A DNA stretch of 64,000 nt from Kistimonas scapharcae (GTDB lineage Bacteria > Pseudomonadota > Gammaproteobacteria > Pseudomonadales > Endozoicomonadaceae): assembly GCF_039540975.1 (NCBI RefSeq), contig NZ_BAABFL010000016.1, forward strand, positions 72,723-136,722. The letters run 5' to 3'. How positions within the stretch are numbered: the first letter of the stretch is position 1; each line of letters starts with the position of its first letter. A program made the translations under genes and the position numbers. This document shows, one piece after another, positions 1 through 8,945 of this stretch. The notes beneath the pieces are model-generated. The model did no database searches. It was not told the DNA's origin and saw only the letters and a list, made by a program, of their open reading frames with translations.

Positions 1-678
1 GCCCTTGAAATCGTCCTAGGCATCGACAATATCATTTTCGTCAGCATACTCGCTGGCCGACTTCCCGAACATCAACGGCAAAAAGCCCGAACCATCGGTC
101 TTATGTTGGCCATGTGCACACGTGTACTTCTGTTGCTATCCATTGCTTGGGTAATGCAACTGACACAACCACTTTTTGACATCCTTAATCAGGAAATATC
201 CGGCAGAGATCTTATTCTTATTGGTGGCGGGCTATTCCTACTCGCCAAAAGCACCCATGAAATCCATAGCGCCATGGAGCACGACAGTAGCAATGTCGTC
301 AAAACCGCGCTGTCAGGCTTCATGATGGTACTGGTGCAAATCGCGATTCTCGACATCGTATTTTCTCTCGACTCCGTCATCACCGCTGTAGGGATGGCAG
401 ACCATGTCCCAGTCATGGTCATCGCAATTGTCATTGCCGTCCTGGTGATGCTATTTGCCGCCAAACCCATTGGCGACTTTGTCGATAAGCATCCCACCCT
501 GAAAATGCTGGCTCTGAGCTTTCTGATACTGGTGGGCGTATCGTTGATCGGTGAAGGGCTGTCACTCCACATCCCCAAAGGCTACATTTATTTCGCCATG
601 GCCTTTTCTCTCTGCGTCGAAATAATTAACATAAAAGTTCACCGGCGCAGGTCTGCTACCCGTTCTGCAGGAGGATAG
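1..678 (+). CDS. TerC-family integral membrane protein (5' partial)
   Basis: The frame is open from base 1, so the gene begins outside the window. The first residues read ALEIVLGIDNIIF, the characteristic acidic first helix of TerC/YgaP-like membrane proteins, and a second acidic helix (FSLDSVITAVGM) follows near the middle. Several hydrophobic segments fill the rest. TerC-family proteins are inner-membrane proteins linked to metal-ion (mainly manganese) homeostasis and tellurite resistance; the substrate here cannot be told from sequence. The C-terminus ends in a basic tail (KVHRRRSATRS). The SCO1-like gene starts 29 bases later on the same strand, but a functional link is not evident. Confidence 0.85.
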   Translation, partial: ALEIVLGIDNIIFVSILAGRLPEHQRQKARTIGLMLAMCTRVLLLLSIAWVMQLTQPLFDILNQEISGRDLILIGGGLFLLAKSTHEIHSAMEHDSSNVVKTALSGFMMVLVQIAILDIVFSLDSVITAVGMADHVPVMVIAIVIAVLVMLFAAKPIGDFVDKHPTLKMLALSFLILVGVSLIGEGLSLHIPKGYIYFAMAFSLCVEIINIKVHRRRSATRSAGG

Positions 679-707
679 CGTCGTATACCAATAAAACAGG
701 ATTGACC

Positions 708-1313
708 ATGCCAACTACTGCCCTCACACGGCTGCTACTGATCATTATTGCTTTAGCAGCCATCGCTGCAGGTGCCTATACGTTTCAGCAGATCAATCAA
801 CAGCCACAACAACCCACAATCTATAACCGCGTTCCCGTTTTCACCCTGGACAATCATCTCGGCAAACAGATCACTGAGCAGTCTCTGCAAGGTCAATGGA
901 CACTGCTATTCCTCGGTTACACGTTTTGCCCCGACGTCTGCCCGACCACGCTTTCTCTGCTGAACCAGTTACATCAACAGTTACCTGCAGAACAACCACT
1001 CAATGTTTTATTTGTCTCCGTCGACCCTGACAGGGATTCCCCAGAGCGTCTGAATGAGTACATCCGCTTTTTTAATGATGATTTTGCTGCCGCAACAGGG
1101 ACACGAAGCCAAATAGATCAGTTGACCGGCAGCCTCTACCTGCCCTACCGTATTGGTGAACCTGACAGTAATGGTGTGTACCTGGTTGATCACGCCGGGG
1201 CGCTAACCTTGATCGGCCCGGACCTCCAGGTTTATAAGTACTTTAATCCGCCCCACAGCGTCACAGAACTGACAGAGCAAATCAGCGCTATCAGAGATGC
1301 TGCCAACGGCTGA
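708..1313 (+). CDS. SCO1/SenC/PrrC-family copper-binding protein
   Basis: A protein of 201 residues with an N-terminal membrane anchor (about residues 8-25) and a thioredoxin-like periplasmic domain. It carries the SCO copper motif FCPDVCP (Cys74, Cys78) and a downstream histidine in LVDHAGA, the usual third ligand. SCO proteins deliver copper to the CuA site of cytochrome c oxidase or act as thiol-disulfide reductases at the outer face of the inner membrane. The ATG at 708 is preferred over a TTG at 702 because an AGG-type ribosome site lies 7-10 bases before it. No cytochrome oxidase gene is adjacent, so the partner is inferred from the family only. Confidence 0.88.
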   Translation: MPTTALTRLLLIIIALAAIAAGAYTFQQINQQPQQPTIYNRVPVFTLDNHLGKQITEQSLQGQWTLLFLGYTFCPDVCPTTLSLLNQLHQQLPAEQPLNVLFVSVDPDRDSPERLNEYIRFFNDDFAAATGTRSQIDQLTGSLYLPYRIGEPDSNGVYLVDHAGALTLIGPDLQVYKYFNPPHSVTELTEQISAIRDAANG

Positions 1314-1413
1314 ATGCCGTGACCACAGCTCGCTATACTCAAATCATATATAGCTTGCCAAGGATCTGTTGCGGTTATATTGGCAAGCATTCTTTCAGAC
1401 ATATGTAGTTTGC

Positions 1414-1674
1414 ATGAATGAAGTAAATCGCTATACAGGCTTCTATTTTGACGGTACCTGTTTTGATATTGCCGTAAATAACGCGATATTGAGCTGGCCA
1501 TGCCAGTGTCATAACGATGAGACGGTTGTGATTCCGGAAGTACGAATTATCAGGCAAAAGGCAGGTATCTTGACCTGCCGCTGCCCTGGCTGTCATTGCC
1601 AATACTTAATCGAAATCACTTCTGTAAACCAGCCGGTTCAGGCTGAGATTATTCAAACAGACACCTACCATTAG
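1414..1674 (+). CDS. small cysteine-rich protein of unknown function
   Basis: I do not recognise this 86-residue protein. It holds two cysteine clusters, CQC near residue 33 and CRCPGCHC near residue 59, arranged like a zinc-ribbon or other small metal-binding fold. The start ATG at 1414 is chosen because it gives a compact domain; the frame also extends upstream to a TTG at 1369. Its last four bases overlap the end of nasA on the opposite strand, so the two genes converge. It could be a real metal-binding protein or a chance reading frame; the paired Cys clusters favour a real gene. Confidence 0.5.
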   Translation: MNEVNRYTGFYFDGTCFDIAVNNAILSWPCQCHNDETVVIPEVRIIRQKAGILTCRCPGCHCQYLIEITSVNQPVQAEIIQTDTYH

Positions 1675-4352
1675 CCATTCACAGACGCTAACAGTTGCCG
1701 AATCTCCGGAATACAGGAACCGCAGTTAGTACCCGCATCGAGCACATCACCCACAGACTCAACGGAATCAAGCTTTTCCTGCTGGATGGTCGACACAATC
1801 GCGTTTTCACCCACTCCAAAGCAAGCGCAAACCTGACGTCCCTGGCAACCTGCCCCCTTGCCAGGCTGTCCAGATAATAGCTGCCATTGTGGTAACGCCA
1901 TATCCTGATCATCGATAAAAGCTGATTCAAGCCCGGCACGGTCAATCAGGGATTCATAGCTTTGCGATTCAAACAATATTGCGACCACCTCACCATCCTG
2001 CAGGTACAGACAGCGCTTTACGCCATTTGCAACATCATCGTATTCAACCTTTGAAGCCGACAAAAGCTCAGGCAAAAAGGCTGAAAAACCACTCTCTCGG
2101 TCATGTGCAGTAGCCAGCTCATAACGGTAACAAGCGGCAGATTTTACCGAAACAGCATATTCAGTCTCAGGTAACGCAATGGGTGACCGGCTCAACAAAA
2201 CACCATAACGTTCGGCTACAAACCGTCTTAACTCGACAGGCGTATATTTATTGTCTGGCTGATGGGAAAACGGATCCACTACCGGATTAACGACACTGCC
2301 AACACGCCCTGAACGGCTGAATTGCCCAGACCAGTGCATGGGAACAAAAACATGGCCAGACTGCTGATGCGTTGTCACTCTTGCACGCACAACCACCTGT
2401 CCATACTGCGATGAAACCACCACAAGCGACTGATCAGTAATCTCACGGGAAGCGGCATCATCCGGATGAAGCTCCACGAAGGGTTCATCCCGGTGCTGGC
2501 TCAACCTCGGGGCAAGTGCAGTTCGTGTCATGGTATGCCAATGGTCACGAACCCGCCCGGTATTAAGAATCAGCGGATAATTATCATCGGGCATATTAAC
2601 AGGTGCTAACTCACTGACAGGAACAAAATTGGCCTTACCTGTTTCTGTAAAGAAATGACCATCTTCGAACAGCCTTGCCTGCCCAACCGAAGTAGTATCT
2701 GGAATAGGCCATTGAATCGGAACAAGGCCGTCATACCCTTCACCGGTGATATGCATCAAACCACCAATATCAAAATCCCGAGGCCGCATCGTCGGATGGT
2801 TCTCAAACGCCGATAATGCCGCATGCTCTCTGAAAACCTCTACCGGCGATTGAAATGAAAAAGCCTCTCCATACCCCAAGCGCCGCCCTACTTCCGCCAT
2901 GATCGACCAGTCGTATCGTGATTCTCCAACAGGTGCTCGCAAGCGTCGCTGCCGTGAAATACGTCGCTCAGAATTGGTCACGGTGCCATCCTTTTCGCTC
3001 CAACCAGCAGCGGGCAACAGGATATCCGCGACATCTGCCGTATCCGTATTCCTGATACAGTCCGACACGACAACTGTTGGGCACAGCGTAAGTGCTTCTT
3101 TCACCCGATCAGCATCTGGCATGCTGACAACCGGATTGGTTCCCATAATCCAGATAAAGCGAATATCACCTCTGGAAACGGCATCGAACATCTCCACAGC
3201 CGTTAAACCCGGCTTACCAACCATATTGGGCGCCTGCCAGAATCGCGCGACCCGCTCAACATCATCCGGCCGATTGAACTCAAGATGGGCGGCCAGCTGA
3301 TTCGCAAGCCCGCCGACTTCCCGCCCTCCCATGGCATTGGGCTGCCCTGTCAGTGAAAACGGCGTGCTACCGGGTTTTCCGATACGTCCGGTAGCCAGAT
3401 GGCAATTGATAATGGCATTAACCTTGTCGGTTCCCGCACTGGATTGATTGACCCCCTGGGACCAAGCCGTGACCGAGCGATCATTCTCAGCAAACCACCG
3501 GTAAAAGATTTCAACGACTTCTGGCTCAAGACCACATTTTTTGGATACAACCTGTACAGTAGGTGACGTAACACGAGCTAGTTCCAAAGTGCGATCAAAT
3601 CCGCTCGTATGCTGGATAATATAGGAGTGATCAACTTTTTCCTGTTCAAGCAGCCATATCAGCAAACCATTAAACAGTACGCTGTCCGTCCCCGGCTGTA
3701 TTGGCAGGAAGAGGTCTGCAATATCACAGGTGTCGGTACGACGCGGGTCAATGATTACAACCTTCATCCGGTCGCCCCGCGACTGTTTGACGGCACGTAT
3801 CCGCTGATACAGGACGGGATGACACCAAGCCATATTTGAACCAACCAACACCAGGCAGTCCGCAAGCTCAAGATCTTCATAACAACCCGGTACCGTGTCA
3901 GTGCCAAAGGCACGTTTGTGGCCGGCAACCGTTGATGCCATGCAAAGCCGGGAGTTGGTATCAATATTCGCGCTACCGACAAAGCCTTTCATCAGCTTGT
4001 TGGCCACATAATAATCTTCCGTCAATAACTGCCCTGAGCCGTACAGCGCTACAGATTGCGGGCCATATTGTTCAATGGTCGACTGCAGACGGCTGACGAC
4101 ATCGGTTAAGGCTGCATCCCAGGTCACACGGTTACCGTTCACCATGGGATATAAAAGGCGGTTTTCATGGTGGACGGTCTCGCCCAGGGCACTGCCCTTG
4201 GAACATAGCCGTCCCAGGTTGGCGGGATGCAACGGGTCACCACTGACCACAATCACTTCTGCATCAATGGGCGGTTTTTCTGCGACGATACCGCAACCCA
4301 CGCCACAATAGGCACAGGTTGTTTTGATCTCAGTCGCTTCCGTTACAGACAT
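1671..4352 (-). CDS. nasA: assimilatory nitrate reductase, catalytic subunit
   Basis: This 893-residue molybdopterin oxidoreductase reduces nitrate to nitrite in the cytoplasm. The N-terminus has the [4Fe-4S] ligands Cys13, Cys16, Cys20 and Cys50 (CAYCGVGC ... RLCSKG), followed by the molybdopterin domains and the dinucleotide-binding domain (LNTGRVRDHWHTMTRT). The C-terminus carries a BFD-like [2Fe-2S] domain (CACFGVGENA ... GTNCGSCIPE), as in NasA enzymes that take electrons from a separate flavoprotein. The ATG at 4352 has a strong GGAGGT site 7 bases upstream. A GTG at 4388 would overlap the preceding gene by 4 bases but has no comparable site. It is the last gene of the leftward nirB operon. 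Confidence 0.95.
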   Translation of the reverse strand: MSVTEATEIKTTCAYCGVGCGIVAEKPPIDAEVIVVSGDPLHPANLGRLCSKGSALGETVHHENRLLYPMVNGNRVTWDAALTDVVSRLQSTIEQYGPQSVALYGSGQLLTEDYYVANKLMKGFVGSANIDTNSRLCMASTVAGHKRAFGTDTVPGCYEDLELADCLVLVGSNMAWCHPVLYQRIRAVKQSRGDRMKVVIIDPRRTDTCDIADLFLPIQPGTDSVLFNGLLIWLLEQEKVDHSYIIQHTSGFDRTLELARVTSPTVQVVSKKCGLEPEVVEIFYRWFAENDRSVTAWSQGVNQSSAGTDKVNAIINCHLATGRIGKPGSTPFSLTGQPNAMGGREVGGLANQLAAHLEFNRPDDVERVARFWQAPNMVGKPGLTAVEMFDAVSRGDIRFIWIMGTNPVVSMPDADRVKEALTLCPTVVVSDCIRNTDTADVADILLPAAGWSEKDGTVTNSERRISRQRRLRAPVGESRYDWSIMAEVGRRLGYGEAFSFQSPVEVFREHAALSAFENHPTMRPRDFDIGGLMHITGEGYDGLVPIQWPIPDTTSVGQARLFEDGHFFTETGKANFVPVSELAPVNMPDDNYPLILNTGRVRDHWHTMTRTALAPRLSQHRDEPFVELHPDDAASREITDQSLVVVSSQYGQVVVRARVTTHQQSGHVFVPMHWSGQFSRSGRVGSVVNPVVDPFSHQPDNKYTPVELRRFVAERYGVLLSRSPIALPETEYAVSVKSAACYRYELATAHDRESGFSAFLPELLSASKVEYDDVANGVKRCLYLQDGEVVAILFESQSYESLIDRAGLESAFIDDQDMALPQWQLLSGQPGKGAGCQGRQVCACFGVGENAIVSTIQQEKLDSVESVGDVLDAGTNCGSCIPEIRQLLASVNG

Positions 4353-4384
4353 GACAACACCTCCAATGACTGCCTGCTTCGCCG

Positions 4385-5614
4385 TCACGCTACGGCAGCA
4401 AACTGAGATCCAAATAGCAATGTATTCCGGTATGCACTGATATCCTGGCCAGACTCCAGCAATTCCTGATACCAGGCACCATCGGACGTATCACCATAAA
4501 GCAACACCCCCACCACCCGGTTATCACGAATGACCAGTCGGCGATAGATGCCAGCATCGGGATGCTTGAGAGTGATGACATCATCACAACCCTCCCCCTG
4601 AAACTGACCACTGGAGAACAGCTGTACGCCACTGACTTTCAGCTTTGTTGCCGAGGGGCGAGAAACGAATGGCTGTATTTCACCTGGCAAACGACGCGCA
4701 AGGGTTACCGCCTGCGAATAGACGGGCTCCACCAGCCCGAACGTTTCATCGCCATGCTCAACACACTCACCAATAGCGCTGATTGCCGGATCGCTAGTAA
4801 ACATCAAATCATCCACCAGAACGCCATGCTTACAGGCAAGTCCGGATTCAACAGCCAACTGCACATTGGGTCGAATACCAATGGCGAACACTACGAGATC
4901 TGCAACAATGCATGAGCCATCACTGAAACCCACGCCGGTGACTCGACCATCTACACCTTCAATCGAGGTTGTGCGTTTAGGTTTCAGAAAAGCAATGCCT
5001 CGTGATTCCAGCTCACTCTGTAACAACTGACCGGCATAGGCATCCAGCTGACGGTTCAGGAGTACCGACTGGCTATGCACCAGGGTGACCTGCATACCAC
5101 GACAGTTCAGGGCATTGGCCGCCTCAAGCCCCAGCAGGCCGCCACCAATCACAACAGCCCGATTTCCGTTTTTTCCGGATTCTGCTGCACTCAACATGGC
5201 TTCCACATCACCATAACGCCGAAACGACACAACACCCTGGAAACTGGCGCCCGGAATACCAGGAATATAGGAATGAGAGCCGGTGGCCAACACCAGGTGA
5301 TCATAAGGAAACGGCTGACCTGCCGTGGTGACAACCAGACGTTGTAGTCGATTGATCGAAACAATCCGAAAGTCCGCACCAGTATGCAACGTGATCCCGT
5401 TTTCGTCATACCATCGGCGAGACCTTAACACCGTGTCTGAAAAGGGGATCTCAGCGGCCAGTAAAGGGGATAGCATGATCCGGTTATAACCCGGATCCGG
5501 CTCATCACCCAGTACCGTGATGTCATAACCATGCTCCCCTCCGGCCACCAGCGTTTCCAGGAAACGTACGCTTCCCATACCATTGCCGATGACTACAAGC
5601 TGCTGCCGTCGCAT
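4385..5614 (-). CDS. FAD/NAD(P)-dependent oxidoreductase, probable electron donor to nitrate reductase
   Basis: A 409-residue pyridine nucleotide-disulfide-type reductase. It has an N-terminal FAD-binding GxGxxS-like turn (VIGNGMGSVRFLE) and a second dinucleotide fold (VVIGGGLLGLEAANAL), like the N-terminal half of NirB and rubredoxin reductases. It lacks the iron-sulfur and siroheme domains of NirB. It lies between nirD and nasA and its stop is 32 bases before the nasA ATG, so it most likely passes NAD(P)H electrons to the BFD domain of NasA, the job of NasB/NasC in other bacteria. The role is inferred from context; the fold is clear. Confidence 0.85.
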   Translation of the reverse strand: MRRQQLVVIGNGMGSVRFLETLVAGGEHGYDITVLGDEPDPGYNRIMLSPLLAAEIPFSDTVLRSRRWYDENGITLHTGADFRIVSINRLQRLVVTTAGQPFPYDHLVLATGSHSYIPGIPGASFQGVVSFRRYGDVEAMLSAAESGKNGNRAVVIGGGLLGLEAANALNCRGMQVTLVHSQSVLLNRQLDAYAGQLLQSELESRGIAFLKPKRTTSIEGVDGRVTGVGFSDGSCIVADLVVFAIGIRPNVQLAVESGLACKHGVLVDDLMFTSDPAISAIGECVEHGDETFGLVEPVYSQAVTLARRLPGEIQPFVSRPSATKLKVSGVQLFSSGQFQGEGCDDVITLKHPDAGIYRRLVIRDNRVVGVLLYGDTSDGAWYQELLESGQDISAYRNTLLFGSQFAAVA

Positions 5615-5617
5615 AAC

Positions 5618-5965
5618 TCAGGCTGCCTGCGCCCGGGTGTCCGGGTTTGGCGAGACCTGAACCATGCCATCCAGTACTCGTACCGGGTACACTGACAGTT
5701 TGATCTCAGGCTCTTCCTGACACTGCCCCGTCAGCAACGAGTAATGCTGCTTGTAGACCGGTGATGCCACAACCAGCTCGCCCTTGAGATCCCCCACAAT
5801 CCCCCGCGAAAGCACATTCGCACGACTGACCGGGTCGTAGTTATCAATGGCATACAAACTGTCGCCTACCTGAAAGAGCGCAACCTGCTTTTCCGCCACC
5901 AGGGCACAGACGCCCAGGTAGGGTATCAGGTCATTTTGGCTGCAAACCGTTGTCCACTGTTCCAT
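5618..5965 (-). CDS. nirD: nitrite reductase small subunit NirD
   Basis: A 115-residue Rieske-like beta protein that lacks the Cys/His cluster ligands of true Rieske proteins, as is typical of NirD. Recognisable segments are CALVAEKQVALFQ, YAIDNYDPVSRANVLSRGI and LKGELVVASPVYKQHY. It partners NirB in the cytoplasmic NADH-dependent reduction of nitrite to ammonium. Two ATG codons stand in tandem (5968 and 5965). The second is preferred because the AAGGAG site lies 6 bases before it and only 3 bases before the first. The gene is 23 bases after nirB and 3 bases before the flavoprotein gene, so the four genes form one operon. Confidence 0.94.
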   Translation of the reverse strand: MEQWTTVCSQNDLIPYLGVCALVAEKQVALFQVGDSLYAIDNYDPVSRANVLSRGIVGDLKGELVVASPVYKQHYSLLTGQCQEEPEIKLSVYPVRVLDGMVQVSPNPDTRAQAA

Positions 5966-5988
5966 CATTGTCTCCTTGGCGTTTCTGA

Positions 5989-8526
5989 TCAGGCACTCGT
6001 CGCAATCAGTGACTTTTCACTTTCTAAAGCAGGACGAATCTGCTGGCGTTCACTGACAAACACCACGTTGTCGTCGGTTGCATCGCTATTGATGAAATGC
6101 CGGAATCGCTTCAACTGCTCAGGGTCTTCGATGGTTTTCTTCCATTCGCACTCATAGGTTCCAACCAACCGGGCCATATCTGCATCCAGCTGTTCGCCGA
6201 TACCCAGGCTGTCTTCCAGAATGACTTCCTTCAGATAATCCAACCCACCATCGAGGCTTTCAAGCCAGACAGATGTGCGCTGCAACCGGTCAGCCGTCCG
6301 GATATAGAACATCATGGTGCGGTCAATGGTGCGGATCAGCGCCTCATCATCCAGCTCTGTGGCAAACAGATCCGCGTGCCGGGGCTTCATACCTCCATTG
6401 CCGCAGACGTAGAGATTCCAGCCTTTTTCGGTGGCTATCACACCAAAATCCTTACTCTGAGCCTCAGCACACTCGCGGGTACAGCCAGATACCGCCAGTT
6501 TGATCTTGTGCGGTGAGCGGATACCGCGATAGCGGGTTTCGATCCGAATCGCCATACCGACACTGTCGAGGACCCCATAACGGCACCAGGTGCTGCCGAC
6601 ACAGGATTTCACCGTCCGCATTGCCTTGCCGTAGGCGTGTCCGGTTTCAAAACCGGCATCCACAAGCCGTTTCCAGATAGACGGTAGTTCATGGACACGG
6701 GCGCCAAACAGATCGATCCGCTGACCACCGGTCACTTTGGTGTAAAGGTTAAAATCCCGGGCCACTTCACCGATCACAATCAGTTTTTCGGGTGTGATCT
6801 CGCCACCCGGCACACGGGGAACCACGGAATACGTACCGTCTTTCTGGAGATTGCCCAGGTAGTAGTCATTGGTATCCTGAAGGTGGGCATGGTCTTTTTT
6901 CAGGACATAGTCGTTCCAGCATGACGCCAGGATCGAACCAATCGTTGGTTTACAGATGTCACAACCATGACCGGTGCCGTGTTTTTCCAGCATCGCCTGG
7001 AAGCTCTTGATCTCACCTACCCTGACCAGGTGATAAAGTTCCTGCCGTGAATAAGGGAAGTGCTCGCAGATATCCTTCTTAACTTCAACCCCCATTTTTT
7101 CCAGCTCGCTGTCCAGTACCTGCTTGACCAGTGCGGAACACCCACCGCAGCCGGTACCGGCATTCGTAGCACTTTTCAGCGAAGCAATATCCTGACAACC
7201 CTCCGCGACCGCGCTGCACAAAGTTCCCTTACTGACATTGAAACAGGAACAAATCTGTGCCGTTTCCGGCAATGCCGTGATGCCAAGCCCTGCAGGTGCT
7301 GCACCATCACTGGCAGGCAGGATCAACTGTGCAGGCTTGGCTGGAAGGCGAATGTCGTTGAGCATCATCTGCAATAGTGAACCATAGTCGTCAGCATCAC
7401 CAATGAGAACGGCGCCCAGCAGTTTCTTCCGGCTTTTGGAGACCACCAGCCGCTTATAAACCTCTCGCTCCTCGTCAACATACTGATAACTTAACGCACC
7501 CGGGGTACGACCATGGGCATCACCGATACTGGCAACATCTACACCCATCAGTTTCAGTTTCGTGCTCATATCAGCACCGGTGAATTCACTGCCTTCGCTG
7601 CCAAGCAGGTCATCCACTGCAACCTGCGCCATCTGGTAGCCTGGCGCCACAAGGCCAAAAATCCGGTTATCCCACAATGCACACTCACCAATCGCGTATA
7701 TAGCCTGATCCGATGTGCGACACTGGTTATCGATGACAATTCCACCACGCTCGCCGAGCGTCAGATCGCACGACCGGGCCAGCTCATCGCGCGGACGGAT
7801 ACCTGCAGAAAACAGCACAATATCGGTATCCAGCACTTCACCATCGGCGAATTGCATCTGGTGGAAACAGTCCTCACCATCCACAATCTGCTGCGTGTTT
7901 TTGCTGGTATGAATGAACACACCCAGCTGTTCAATTTTCCTGCGAAGCATGGCACCACCGCCTTCATCTACCTGTACGGCCATCAGACGGGGGGCAAATT
8001 CTACGACATGGGTTTCCAGCCCCAGATCCTTGAGTGCCTTGGCCGCCTCGAGACCGAGCAAACCACCGCCGACAACTGTACCCACCTTACTGGATCGGGC
8101 AGATTCGCGAATGGCTTCCAGATCCTCGATCGTGCGATAGACAAAGCAATTGTCACGGTCATGACCCGGCACAGGCGGAACAAAAGGATAGGAGCCGGTT
8201 GCCAGCACCAGTTTATCGTAGGCGACTCGCCTACCACTGACGGATACCACTTCCTGTGTCGAACGAATAATACTGGTGACACGATCATCAAGTACCAGCT
8301 CAATACCTGATTGATCATAAAAACCACTGGCAACCATGCTTAAATCATCAGCCGTCTTACCACTGAAGAATTCACTCAGATGCACCCTGTCGTACGCTGA
8401 GCGGGGCTCTTCACCAAAGACAATGACGTCGTATTGCCCAAGGCCACCGGCATCCACCAGCTTTTCGATAAACCGATGGCCCACCATGCCATTGCCCACT
8501 ACGACCAGTGTTTCCTTATGCTGCAT
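5989..8526 (-). CDS. nirB: nitrite reductase [NAD(P)H] large subunit NirB
   Basis: An 845-residue multidomain enzyme that reduces nitrite to ammonium with NADH. The order is an FAD domain (VVGNGMVGHRFIEKL), an NAD domain (VVGGGLLGLEAAKAL), a BFD-like [2Fe-2S] domain (CSCFNVSKG ... GTGCGGCSALV), and a ferredoxin-like plus siroheme/[4Fe-4S] sulfite-reductase-type domain with cluster cysteines in CVGSTWC and SGCTRECAEA. Its length matches the family. It is the first gene of the leftward nitrate assimilation operon. A sigma-54-type promoter about 65 bases upstream (8589-8602) suggests nitrogen control by NtrC. Confidence 0.97.
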   Translation of the reverse strand: MQHKETLVVVGNGMVGHRFIEKLVDAGGLGQYDVIVFGEEPRSAYDRVHLSEFFSGKTADDLSMVASGFYDQSGIELVLDDRVTSIIRSTQEVVSVSGRRVAYDKLVLATGSYPFVPPVPGHDRDNCFVYRTIEDLEAIRESARSSKVGTVVGGGLLGLEAAKALKDLGLETHVVEFAPRLMAVQVDEGGGAMLRRKIEQLGVFIHTSKNTQQIVDGEDCFHQMQFADGEVLDTDIVLFSAGIRPRDELARSCDLTLGERGGIVIDNQCRTSDQAIYAIGECALWDNRIFGLVAPGYQMAQVAVDDLLGSEGSEFTGADMSTKLKLMGVDVASIGDAHGRTPGALSYQYVDEEREVYKRLVVSKSRKKLLGAVLIGDADDYGSLLQMMLNDIRLPAKPAQLILPASDGAAPAGLGITALPETAQICSCFNVSKGTLCSAVAEGCQDIASLKSATNAGTGCGGCSALVKQVLDSELEKMGVEVKKDICEHFPYSRQELYHLVRVGEIKSFQAMLEKHGTGHGCDICKPTIGSILASCWNDYVLKKDHAHLQDTNDYYLGNLQKDGTYSVVPRVPGGEITPEKLIVIGEVARDFNLYTKVTGGQRIDLFGARVHELPSIWKRLVDAGFETGHAYGKAMRTVKSCVGSTWCRYGVLDSVGMAIRIETRYRGIRSPHKIKLAVSGCTRECAEAQSKDFGVIATEKGWNLYVCGNGGMKPRHADLFATELDDEALIRTIDRTMMFYIRTADRLQRTSVWLESLDGGLDYLKEVILEDSLGIGEQLDADMARLVGTYECEWKKTIEDPEQLKRFRHFINSDATDDNVVFVSERQQIRPALESEKSLIATSA

Positions 8527-8588
8527 ACCTGGCTCCAGTCATTTATTGTTCTCGCGTTGGGTGAAACCAACCTGACTGCACCAGTAAA

Positions 8589-8602
8589 GCAAATATCACG
8601 CC
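8589..8602 (-). promoter_or_regulatory. nirB: sigma-54-type promoter of nirB operon
   Basis: On the minus strand the sequence reads TTGGGCGTGATATTTGCT, which has the invariant GG and GC dinucleotides of the -24/-12 elements exactly 10 bases apart (GG-cgtgatattt-GC). It matches TGGCACG-N4-TTGCW best at the -12 half. Transcription would start near 8577, about 50 bases before the nirB ATG. Confidence 0.6.
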
Positions 8603-8689
8603 CAACTCTATTACCCCTTAAATAACAATCAGTTAAAGAAAACATTGACAGTAGGAACGCTCCATCCTGACAGCACCGCACCAAAACCG

Positions 8690-8740
8690 CGCACCATAAA
8701 GGTTCATTTCAGAGCCCCGGTGCACGCACAATTTGGTGCG
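8690..8740. promoter_or_regulatory. NtrC-like enhancer sites
   Basis: Two elements resemble the NtrC operator GCAC-N7-GTGC. At 8690-8706 CGCAC-N7-GTTCA has the right spacing with one arm mismatch. At 8725-8740 CGCAC-N6-GTGCG has perfect arms but a spacer one base short. They lie about 90-150 bases upstream of both sigma-54-type promoters, a normal enhancer distance. A third, weaker copy overlaps at 8677-8693. The binding protein is inferred. Confidence 0.45.
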
Positions 8741-8882
8741 CCTGTTTTGACCGGGCACAACAAATGAGCTCATCAGGCCACGATTCGATCAATCCAGCAC
8801 CCTGAGCAAGCAGACAGCAGGTGGGATAAAAACGCTTTAACCCGAGAATAAATCCCCCTCAGCAGCACAATAGCATCACTCT

Positions 8883-8896
8883 GGCCTGATCCTTGC
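8883..8896 (+). promoter_or_regulatory. sigma-54-type promoter of nitrate transporter gene
   Basis: The plus strand reads CTGGCCTGATCCTTGCT, with GG-N10-GC spacing and a consensus TTGCT -12 half. Transcription would start near 8908, about 38 bases before the transporter ATG at 8946. The match to TGGCACG-N4-TTGCW is good apart from two bases after TGGC. Confidence 0.65.
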
Positions 8897-8945
8897 TGAA
8901 AGGGGTTCATGACAGCGATAACGTACGTCTCGACAAGGAGCAGAC

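Larger units (their letters stand above)
8527..8945. other. divergent nirB / nitrate transporter control region
   Basis: This 419-base gene-free stretch separates the leftward nirB operon from the rightward nitrate transporter. It holds one sigma-54-type promoter for each side (8589-8602 on minus, 8883-8896 on plus). GCAC/GTGC-type sites resembling NtrC enhancers lie between them (8690-8740). I see no open frame or RNA gene in it. Confidence 0.7.

Noticed and set aside
7513..8310. 265-codon frame antisense to nirB.
   Set aside because: Shadow of the nirB coding frame; composition and lack of motifs argue against a gene.
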